Positions 48,720 to 56,600 of a stretch of 64,000 nucleotides of DNA are shown here, piece by piece. Position numbers and translations under genes: made by a program. Every line of letters starts with the position of its first letter. Within the stretch, counting starts at the first letter, position 1. The stretch comes from a virus. The DNA lies in the IMG/VR virus record IMGVR_UViG_3300035704_000393, positions 1-64,000 of that record. One strand, 5' to 3'. Under the pieces are notes generated by a model. It saw only the letters and a program-made list of their open reading frames with translations, made no database searches and had not been told where the DNA came from.

Positions 48720-50570
48720 ATGCCCGCAGCCAACCCCGACATGACCCGCCGCAACCTGCTCCGCCTCGGCCTCGGCGCCGCCGGCACCGTCGTCCTGCTC
48801 CGCGGCGGCGGACGCGCCCTCGCCGGACCCGCCTCGGCCGCCGTCGGCGCCACCCCCGTCCCCGGCCAGGACGGCGACCTGGCCATGTTCGGCCGCATGT
48901 TCCCCAAGCTCAAGCCCTTCACCCCGGACACCAGCCTGCCCGCCGCCCTGTCCGACCTGGCCGCCCTGTCCGACGCCATGCTCCAGCCCGGCGGCCGGTT
49001 CGACACCACCCACGGCGCCGCCTACACCTACCTCGGCCAGTTCATCGACCACGACATCACCCTCGACCTCCAGCCCCAGCCGTCCGCGTTCTTCTCCTTC
49101 GCCCAGCCCAACGCCCGGTCCCCGCTGCTCGACCCCGGCGGCAACGTCGTGTTCGACTTCGAGTCCAAGAAGCTGAACCTCTCGCAGATATACGGCGGCG
49201 GGCCGGGGATCTCCCCGCAGCTGTACGCCGCCGACGGGCTCCACTTCCTGATCCCGAAGAACGTCAACGGCGTGGTCGACCTGCCCCGCCGCGCCGACGG
49301 CAGCGCCATCCTCGTGGAAACGCGGAACGACGAGAACCAGATCCTGAGCCAGCTTCACGTGGCCATGCTCAGCTTCCACAACAACCTGGTCGACGCGCTC
49401 GGCATCCGCAACTTCACCCGGGCGATGAACACGGTGATCAAGTACTACCAGTGGGTCATCCTGCACGACTTCCTGCCGCTGTTCTGCGGCCAGGCCACCG
49501 TCGACGCGCTGCTGGCAGGGAAGGGCAAGGTCTACGACCCCGGCGCCGAGGTGCGCAAGCCGATCATGCCGGTCGAGTTCTCCACCGCCGCCTACCGGTT
49601 CGGTCACTCGATCATCAGGAACGCCTACTCGATGAACCCGGTCATCTCGCCGAACAACCGCAACGCCCGCAACACCCTGTTCGCCGGCGTCGGCGGCGCC
49701 ACCGGCCCGGCCGGCGGGACCGGCACCGCGCTGACTCCCGTCGGGGACCTGCACGGCGGCTACCCCTTGACGCTCGACCACCAGATCGACTGGCGGAACT
49801 TCCACGAGGACCTGTTCGACCCGGCCGTGCCCGGCGCGTCCCTCCAGGTCCTCAAGCAGCCCGGCGCCGACGGGCTCGGCATGATCGGCCAGTCCATGTT
49901 CGGCCAGCCCCCCGGCGCCCCCGCCGTCGGCAACGGCGCCGGCATGCCGATCGGCGGCCCCGCCGGGGTCCAGCCGGCCGGCTCCAACTCCGTCCAGTAC
50001 CGGGACTTCGTGCGCGGCCACTTCTACCTGCTGCCCTCCGGGCAGGACGTCGCCGCCGCCTACGGCCTGACCCCCATCCCGCCCGGCACCGCGATCCCCG
50101 CCTCGATCCCCGGCTTCGGCCAGGGCACCCCGCTGTTCTTCTACGTCCTCTACGAGGCATTCGTGCAGAACCAGGGCTCGCCCTCGGCCGACAACTTCGA
50201 CAACACCGGGACGAACGCCGACTTCACCAACGTGCTGCTGGGTCCGGTCGGCGCCCGGATCGTCGCGGACGTGCTGCTGCGGCTGATGAAGATCAACGCC
50301 AACGGCGTGTTCTCCGGCGGGTTCTCACCGGCCCCGCCGATCGCCCCGGCCCCCGGCCAGTTCGGCCTCGCCGACCTGCTCCGGTTCGCCGGCGTGGTCC
50401 CGTCCGGCGCCAGCCCGGCGCCCGCGCTCGGCCAGAACGCCGGCCCGCAGCCCAGCACCGCCAGCCCGAGCCCCAGCGCGACCAGCCCCGGCCCGGCCGC
50501 CACGACCCCGAGCCCGTCCCCCAGCCCGAGCGTGACCGGGACGCCGAGCCCGTCACCGACCGGCACCTGA
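48720..50570 (+). CDS. Tat-exported animal-type heme peroxidase
   Basis: This 616-residue protein starts at ATG 48720 (GGAGG box). A twin-arginine signal is visible (TRRNLLRLGLGAAGTVVLL, residues 9-27), with an Ala-X-Ala-like cleavage zone near residue 41. The body shows the animal heme-peroxidase set: GQFIDHDIT (Asp110-His111, distal), RNDENQILSQLH (Arg202, Glu205), FHNNLVD, and the proximal AAYRFGHSIIR (His296) followed by NR. The last 75 residues are Ser/Pro/Thr-rich. Such enzymes use peroxide to oxidise halides or organic substrates. It sits between tail-completion and tail-terminator genes, a position typical of morons. Confidence 0.85.
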   Translation: MPAANPDMTRRNLLRLGLGAAGTVVLLRGGGRALAGPASAAVGATPVPGQDGDLAMFGRMFPKLKPFTPDTSLPAALSDLAALSDAMLQPGGRFDTTHGAAYTYLGQFIDHDITLDLQPQPSAFFSFAQPNARSPLLDPGGNVVFDFESKKLNLSQIYGGGPGISPQLYAADGLHFLIPKNVNGVVDLPRRADGSAILVETRNDENQILSQLHVAMLSFHNNLVDALGIRNFTRAMNTVIKYYQWVILHDFLPLFCGQATVDALLAGKGKVYDPGAEVRKPIMPVEFSTAAYRFGHSIIRNAYSMNPVISPNNRNARNTLFAGVGGATGPAGGTGTALTPVGDLHGGYPLTLDHQIDWRNFHEDLFDPAVPGASLQVLKQPGADGLGMIGQSMFGQPPGAPAVGNGAGMPIGGPAGVQPAGSNSVQYRDFVRGHFYLLPSGQDVAAAYGLTPIPPGTAIPASIPGFGQGTPLFFYVLYEAFVQNQGSPSADNFDNTGTNADFTNVLLGPVGARIVADVLLRLMKINANGVFSGGFSPAPPIAPAPGQFGLADLLRFAGVVPSGASPAPALGQNAGPQPSTASPSPSATSPGPAATTPSPSPSPSVTGTPSPSPTGT

Positions 50571-50589
50571 CCCGGAAGGTGGTGCGGCC

Positions 50590-51027
50590 GTGGCCGTCTC
50601 CGCGTCGACCGCGATCCGCGACTGGATCAACGCCCGGCCCGGCCTGACCGGTAAAGGGAACCCGCTGGCCCGCGGTGCCTACCTCGACGGCGAGGCCATC
50701 CGGTCTCCCGCCCACGGCGCCTACGCCCTGATCGTCCGGGACCCCGGCGTCAGCGCCACGGCCACCGCCGAGGACTACGCCGTGTCCCTGGCCCGGATCA
50801 CCGCGCACGTCAAGGCCGGCACCATCCAGTCCGCCGAAACCGCCGCGGGTGCCCTGTGCGACGCCTTCCAGGCGCTCACCGGCTGCCCCGAGCCGTGCGG
50901 CGACACCGGCGTCATGGTCCTGGTCGCCGACAACTTCGCCGAGCCCGGCTACGTCCCGATGCCCGGCACCGGCGGCGAGCAGCACGAGTTCACCTGCGGA
51001 GCAACCTTCATGCTCACCGCCCGATAA
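50590..51027 (+). CDS. tail terminator-like protein
   Basis: This 145-residue protein starts at GTG 50590. Its form (AIRDWINARPGLTGKGNPLA, HGAYALIVRDPGVSATATAE, RITAHVKAGTIQSAETAAGAL, and a Cys-containing end with EFTCGATFMLTA) is that of the minor-tail/terminator proteins that precede the major tail gene in siphoviruses. By position it caps the tail tube. It resumes the structural series after the inserted peroxidase. Confidence 0.65.
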   Translation: MAVSASTAIRDWINARPGLTGKGNPLARGAYLDGEAIRSPAHGAYALIVRDPGVSATATAEDYAVSLARITAHVKAGTIQSAETAAGALCDAFQALTGCPEPCGDTGVMVLVADNFAEPGYVPMPGTGGEQHEFTCGATFMLTAR

Positions 51028-51063
51028 GCCGCGCGCCCAACCATCCAGGGAGGCCCACCGCCT

Positions 51064-51399
51064 ATGGCTGCACGCACCCCGGACGTGGTGACCCGGGCCG
51101 GGGCCACGCCCACCGTCATCAGTCCCCCGACGAACGGGGACACGTTCCCGGCCGGCCCGAGCACCTATCTCCGGCTCACCACCACCGGCACCGTCGTCAC
51201 GGTGACCATCACGCCACCCGCCGCCGGCGGCCCGCTGGGCCTGAGCGTCTCCGCGTACACGTTCACGATGCCCGCCACCGGGACCAGGGAGATCGGGCCG
51301 TTCCCCGCCTACCCATTCGCCGACCAGAACGGAAACGTCACCATGACCTTCTCGGTCACCACCGGGCTGTCCCTCGAAGTCAAGAACTACGCGGGGTGA
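51064..51399 (+). CDS. small beta-rich virion protein
   Basis: This 111-residue protein starts at ATG 51064 after GGGAGG. It is wholly beta-type (STYLRLTTTGTVVTVTITPP, YTFTMPATGTREIGPFPA, NVTMTFSVTTGLSLEVKNY) like a jelly-roll or Ig domain. Similar proteins of about 110 residues sit between tail terminator and major tail genes in actinophages. Its exact role is unknown. The stop overlaps the next GTG. Confidence 0.6.
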   Translation: MAARTPDVVTRAGATPTVISPPTNGDTFPAGPSTYLRLTTTGTVVTVTITPPAAGGPLGLSVSAYTFTMPATGTREIGPFPAYPFADQNGNVTMTFSVTTGLSLEVKNYAG

Positions 51400-51836
51400 C
51401 CGTGATGGCACAGTCACGCCAGGCCCAGGGCAAGGCCAACCCGGACGCCCCCGACGTCGACGCCGAGCAGGCCGAAGCCGGCCCGCCCGCCGACCATGCC
51501 GCTGACCCCGAACCCGAACCCGCCGCCGCGCCCGAGCCCGGCGGCGACACGACCGCAGGGCCGGTCACCGCGCAGGGCGGCCAGGTGCGCGGCGGGCGCC
51601 TCGCCGACCTCGCCCAGCCGTCCGCGATGCCCGAGGGCGTGCCCTACGCGATCGCCCGCGAGCCGCTGTTCATCGTCAACCCCGAGGCCGCGGCGGCCCC
51701 GGTGCGGGCCTTCAACGCCGGCGACCGGGTGCCCGCCGAACTGGTCGAGAAGTTCGGCTGGCATTCGCTGACCGACCTACCCGAGTGGGCAACCGCGCCG
51801 CCCGCTCCCGCACCTGACAGCGAGGGAGCAGAATAA
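51396..51836 (+). CDS. Ala/Pro-rich protein before the major tail gene
   Basis: This 146-residue protein starts at GTG 51396 (GTGA overlap; ATG 51405 is an alternative). The first 70 residues are acidic low complexity. The second half is a small domain (YAIAREPLFIVNPEAAAAPVR, FNAGDRVPAELVEKFGWHSLT). This C-terminal pattern (AFN.GD.VP...V...GW) is common in small actinophage virion proteins of unknown function. It ends three bases before the major tail gene. Confidence 0.6.
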   Translation: MTVMAQSRQAQGKANPDAPDVDAEQAEAGPPADHAADPEPEPAAAPEPGGDTTAGPVTAQGGQVRGGRLADLAQPSAMPEGVPYAIAREPLFIVNPEAAAAPVRAFNAGDRVPAELVEKFGWHSLTDLPEWATAPPAPAPDSEGAE

Positions 51837-51839
51837 CCA

Positions 51840-52397
51840 ATGGCACGCGGTAATGCGTCAGCTCTCGGCCTCGGCCCGGGCTATTTGTATTTCGCACCCC
51901 TGGGCACATCCGAGCCCGTCGACCTGACAACCCCGTGGGCGACAGTTTCCGCTTCCTGGGTTGCGGTCGGATATACGGAAGACGGCTCGGAGCTGTCCTA
52001 CAACCCGTCCACTTCGCCGGTGGACGTGGCCGAGGAACTGGACCACCTCCAGGTCGTGACCACCGGCCGGGACTCGTCCGTGCAGTTCTCCATGTCGCAG
52101 ATCACCAACACGAACATGAAGCTCGCATTCAATGGCGGGGTGATCACGGCGGGCACCGGAATTGTCACATTCGAGCCGCCGGACCTGGGCACGGAAGTGC
52201 GGACAATGCTCGGCTTTGAAAGCGAGGACCACACCGAGAGGTGGGTTTACCGGCAGGCATACCAGACCGGGACAATTACCCTTGCCAGGCGCAAGGGCGC
52301 GACGAATGCGACGATCGCCGCGCAATTCTCCCTGGAAAAGCCGGCGACCGGCTCGCGGCTATTCAAGGCGATATTCCAGACGCCGCTGAGGACCTGA
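51840..52397 (+). CDS. major tail protein
   Basis: This 185-residue protein starts at ATG 51840. The pattern GYLYFAPLGTSEPVD, WVAVGYTEDGSELSY, VAEELDHLQVVTTGRDSSVQF and RKGATNATIAAQFSLEKP is that of siphovirus tail-tube proteins. Order (terminator, tail tube, chaperones, tape measure) supports it strongly. Like the capsid gene, it uses more A/T-ending codons than its neighbours. Confidence 0.85.
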   Translation: MARGNASALGLGPGYLYFAPLGTSEPVDLTTPWATVSASWVAVGYTEDGSELSYNPSTSPVDVAEELDHLQVVTTGRDSSVQFSMSQITNTNMKLAFNGGVITAGTGIVTFEPPDLGTEVRTMLGFESEDHTERWVYRQAYQTGTITLARRKGATNATIAAQFSLEKPATGSRLFKAIFQTPLRT

Positions 52398-52422
52398 CCT
52401 GGCCGCTCCGCCGTGACCTGCC

Positions 52423-52566
52423 GTGCCTGCCGTCTACTTCTGCTGGGTCTGCGGCCAGCTCTGGGACCGGTCCCTGGGCGCCATGCCGCACTACGAGACC
52501 GGCCGGCCCGTGCACTTCTGCTCCCGCGCGCACCGCGACGAGTACGAGTGGCTCGCCAGCCAGTAA
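52423..52566 (+). CDS. 47-residue zinc-finger-like protein
   Basis: The frame from GTG 52423 to TAA 52566 encodes FCWVCGQLWDRS followed, 20 residues on, by VHFCSRAHRDEYEW. This is a CxxC...CxxxH site like the FCSRAHRDEY (MYM/YHS-type) knuckle. Placed between the major tail gene and the tail chaperone gene, it uses the only free space. I am fairly confident it is real because the zinc ligands are clean. Confidence 0.55.
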   Translation: MPAVYFCWVCGQLWDRSLGAMPHYETGRPVHFCSRAHRDEYEWLASQ

Positions 52567-52600
52567 CCCCCCGAAACCAGGAAAGAGGCATACCCGCGCC

Positions 52601-53320
52601 ATGCCCAAGAGCTACACCAGCAACGCCGCTCCCGACGGTGACCCGGCCCTCATCTCCACCGAGGGCGTCAGCTTCGACCTGGACGGCGTGACCTTCACCC
52701 TGCACGGCGAGATGGACGAGAACGACCTGGTGGACCTGGCCGTGCCGCTGATGGACGCCCAGGAGGGGTTCCTCGACCCGGAGGCCCTCGCCGCGGTCGG
52801 CAGATTCTACAAGCTGATCATGGGCGACGAGACGTACCGGGCGTTCCAGGCCCACCGGCGCCGCCACCGCACCCCGCCGCCGGTCATCGCCGAGATCATG
52901 ATGGACCTGCTCCAGGAGATCACCGCCCGCCCCCCGGTCAGGTCCTCGCCCTCGTCGGCTGGGCCGGCGAGAACCGGGGACTCGTCGCCGGCCGGCTCAC
53001 CCTCGCCCGTCTTGCCGGCTACCAGGCCGCTGATGGGCGCCCAGGAGATCATGGCGGAGCTGGCCGCACAGCAGCCCCCGGTGCGGGCAGCGAGGTCCCC
53101 GGCCGGGCCGGCGCTGGACCCGGAGGGCATCATCCCGCCGGACTGGGCGGACGACGTGGACGTGGTGCTGGCACCGCCGCCCGCCCAGGTCCCGGCGGCG
53201 ATGGTACGGCCCGACGCCGCAGCGGGGACGCACCGGACGATCAACCTTGGCCGGCCCGGCCCGCCGGCGGTCCGCCCGCTGACCCCGGACGAGCAGGCCC
53301 GGCTGGCCGCGGCCAGCTGA
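52601..53320 (+). CDS. tail assembly chaperone (G-type)
   Basis: This 239-residue protein starts at ATG 52601 (GGAAAGAGG box). Residues 18-105 are the conserved chaperone part (VSFDLDGVTFTLHGEMDEND, EALAAVGRFYKLIMGDETYR, VIAEIMMDLLQEITARPPV). After residue 110 the chain becomes Ser/Pro-rich, as is usual where the -1 frameshifted form departs. A CCCCCCG heptamer stands at that boundary. The product binds the tape measure during tail assembly. The upstream reading in the same frame is shadow of the tail-tube gene. Confidence 0.75.
   Translation: MPKSYTSNAAPDGDPALISTEGVSFDLDGVTFTLHGEMDENDLVDLAVPLMDAQEGFLDPEALAAVGRFYKLIMGDETYRAFQAHRRRHRTPPPVIAEIMMDLLQEITARPPVRSSPSSAGPARTGDSSPAGSPSPVLPATRPLMGAQEIMAELAAQQPPVRAARSPAGPALDPEGIIPPDWADDVDVVLAPPPAQVPAAMVRPDAAAGTHRTINLGRPGPPAVRPLTPDEQARLAAAS
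52930..52936 (+). promoter_or_regulatory. candidate -1 frameshift slippery heptamer
   Basis: C CCC CCG, in phase with the chaperone reading frame, fits the X XXY YYZ rule. The -1 frame is open from 52642 to 53616 and has no ATG, GTG or TTG between this point and 53344, so it can be reached efficiently only by slippage. Confidence 0.45.
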
Positions 53321-53343
53321 GCGCCCGCGCCTGGCTCGACTGC

Positions 53344-53616
53344 GTGTACTGCATCTGGCTGGACGAGACCCGGGCACGCGCCGCCCTCCAGCTCGCCCAC
53401 GCCACGTGGGCGCAAGCCGCGTCCGCGGCCGGCGCTAAGTCTCACGAGATCGGCGACTGGGACGACCCGGCCGACGTCCTGGACGACATCGAGGACACCG
53501 CCGGGACCGGCCGCGCAGCCGACCCGGCCGCCCGCGCCGAGCAGATCCGCGCGTTCCTGGCCACCGCCGGCCAGGCCGCTGACGCCACCATGACCGCACC
53601 CCGGAGGGAGGGCTAA
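53344..53616 (+). CDS. tail assembly chaperone T-type extension
   Basis: From GTG 53344 this frame encodes 90 residues (LDETRARAALQLAHATWAQ, IGDWDDPADVLDDIED, then an acidic helix). It lies in the -1 frame relative to the upstream chaperone, where tail phages encode the T domain of the GT fusion. The sequence before the GTG (QLSARAWLDC) looks coding, and no binding site precedes the GTG. I therefore think it is mainly made as a frameshift product, with slippage at 52930 or nearer the G stop. Confidence 0.6.
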   Translation: MYCIWLDETRARAALQLAHATWAQAASAAGAKSHEIGDWDDPADVLDDIEDTAGTGRAADPAARAEQIRAFLATAGQAADATMTAPRREG

Positions 53617-53619
53617 CGC

Positions 53620-56600
53620 GTGCCACCGCCGGCGGACGGCTGGGCCAGGGCCATGATGGAGCTGGTCCTGCACGTCAACAAGGACCAGGCCCAGCGCGAC
53701 ATCAACAGCCTCGACGGCGGGCCGGCTGGCCGCAAGACCGGGCAGCAGTTCGGGCAGTCGTTCAGCCGCGAGCAGCTGACCCGGATGAACGCCGGCATGG
53801 ACCGGTTCGGCAGCGACGCGGCCCGGTCATCCGACCGCGCCGGGCAGCAGTCCGGCCGCAGCTTCGGGTCCGCCTTCAGCGCGCTCACCCGCGGCGTCCT
53901 CACCTCGTTCTTCACCCGGGACGCCGCCGAGGGGATACGCGCCGCCGAGCGGTCCGGCGACGACACCGGCACCCACTTCGCGTCCGCGTTCGGGCAGCTC
54001 ACCAAGGGCATCGTCAGCTCGTTCTTCACCGGCGCGGCGGCCAGCGTGGCGGCCCGCCACGCAGCCGACTCGGGCAGCAGCTCCGGCCGCGGCTGGGGCG
54101 CGGCGTTCAGCCGCGACGCGACCTCCGCGGTCAGCGGCTTCCACAACCGGATGAAAGCCGACTCCGCCCGGGCCGGCACCGACGCGGGCACCGAAGCCGG
54201 CCGCGGGTTCGGCGCCGCGTTCCTCAACCTCACCCGCGGCCTGCTCGGCCGCGCCGACCTCGGCCGCGTCAACCTGACCGGCGCCGGCGGCGGGGAACGC
54301 GGCCTGCTCGGCGGCATCGGCCCTGGCATCCTGGGCCTGTCCACCCGGACCGCCGGGATCGTCGGCCTCGGCGGCGCCGCGCTCGGCGCGGTCCCCGCCC
54401 TGGCCGCCGGCGGGCTCGGCGCGGGCGTCGCCGCCGGCGGAGCCGGCGCCCTGGCCGCCGGGTTCGGCATCGTCCAGTCCCAGGTCACCGACGCGATGAA
54501 GGCCCGGACCCAGGCCCAGCAGGCCGTCAAGAGCGCGACCACCCCCGCGCAGCAGCAAGCCGCCCAGGCCAAGCTCACCCAGGCCAACGCCCAGATCAGG
54601 CAGCTCTCCCCCGCGCTCCAGTCCATCATCGCGTCCGAGACCAAGATCCAGGACACGTGGGAAAAGTTCGCCAAGGGCCTGGCCCCGCTGGTCGCCGGCC
54701 CGCTCGCGCAGGTCGCCCGGCTGTTCACCTCCCTGACCCCCGTCCTGCACCAGTTCTTCGCCGCCGCGGCCACCCTGGCCCAGCCGCTGATCGGCGGCCT
54801 CGCGAACCTCGCCCGGCAGGTGCTGCCGCTGCTCGGCGACGCGTTCCGCGCCGCCGCGCCGCTGCTGCGCCCGGTCCTGGACGGGCTGACCGGGATCATC
54901 ACCGGGCTGCTGCCCGGCCTGATCGCCCTGCTGCACGCGGCCGGGCCGGCGGTGGAGGCGCTGTTCGGCGGGCTGGCCCGGCTGGGCACCAGCCTGGGCG
55001 ACATGTTCGCCCTGTTCACGCCCGTGGTCACGGCGTCCGCCCAGATCCTCGGCTCGCTATTCAGCGTGATCAACTCGCTACTGCCTGTCATCGCGCAGCT
55101 CGCTGGCGTTTTCGCCGTCGCGCTGGCCCCGGTATTCTCCCAGTTCGCCGGGATCGTCGTCTCCCTGCTGCCGTTCCTGGTCACCCTCGGCCGGATCGTC
55201 GCCTCCCTGGCGGGCGCCATCCTCGGCGACCTGGTAGCCGCCTTCGGCGCCGTCGCCGCCCTGTTCCGCACCATAGGTCCCGCCCTTAACACCTTCGCCA
55301 AGGCCATCTCCGGTGTCTTCACCGTGCTGGAAAACTCGGGTGTCTTCGCGGTCCTCGGCGATGCCGTCGAGCAGCTGGCCAAGCCGCTGGGCGCCCTGAT
55401 CGTCGCGCTGGTCCGCGGGCTCACCCCGATCATCCCGCCCATCGTCGGCCTGATCGCCCGGCTGGCCGCCATTTTGACCGCCGGCCTGGCCAAGGCCATC
55501 GCCGCGCTGCTGCCGCCGCTGACCCTGCTGGTCAATAACGTCCTGGCCGCCCTCATCCCTCTCCTGCCAGTCGTCATCCCGCTGCTGACCGTGTTCACGC
55601 AGATTTTCACGCTCGTCCTCGTCCGGGTCATCACCGACCTGGCCAAGGCCCTCAACGAGGTCTTCAACGTCGTCCTCACCCCCGGCGTGCTCCGCGCCGT
55701 CGCCGTCGGCATCACCGCGATCTGGCTGGCCTTCAAGCTGTTCGGCCTGTACAGCCTGGTCACCAACCCGATCGGCCTGATCATCGTCGCGATCGGCCTG
55801 CTCGTCGTCGGCATCGTAGAACTCGCCACCCACTGGCACCAGGTGTGGACGGCGATCACGGCGGCAGCCCAGGCCACCGGCCGGTTCTTCACCAGCCTGT
55901 ACCGCAACCAGATCGTCCAGGACATCCTCGCCGTCTGGTCCCTCGGCCTGATCCCCCTGGCCCAGCACTGGACCCAGGTCTGGGCCGCCATCTCCAGGAC
56001 GGCCGTCGCCACCTGGCACGCCATCTACGGGGCTGTCCTGGCCCCGCTGATCAGCTGGTTCACGGTCTCCCTGCCGCACGGCCTCGGAGTGGCCACCAAC
56101 CACGTGCACCAGTGGTGGTCCGACGTCGCCAACGCGTTCTCCGGCGGCTACCACACCGTGTTCAACAACACGCTGGCCCCGTTCATCCGGTTCTTCACCA
56201 CCACCATCCCGCAGATTTTCGCCTCGTCGCTAGCCGGAGCCCGGCAGTGGTGGGCCAACATCGGCGGCGCCTTCCGCTCCGGGTGGAACGCGGTATGGAA
56301 CAACGTCATCGTCCCGATGCGCAACCTGTTCACCCGGGACCTGCCCAGCTGGTTCTCCACTGCGGTCTCCGCGGTCGGCCGGTTCTGGTCCAACATCTAT
56401 AACTCGATCCGCGGGCCGGTCGTCCGGGTGGTCGACACCGTGCTCAACGGCATCATCAGCGTCTTCGACTGGATCACCAGCCACGTCGGCCTCGGGAAGC
56501 CGATCAAGCCCATCCACCCGTTCGGCCTCGCCGCCGGCGGCAAGGTCGGCAAGGTCCTGTCCGGCACCGGCCCGACCGCCGACGACGTGATCGTCCGGGT

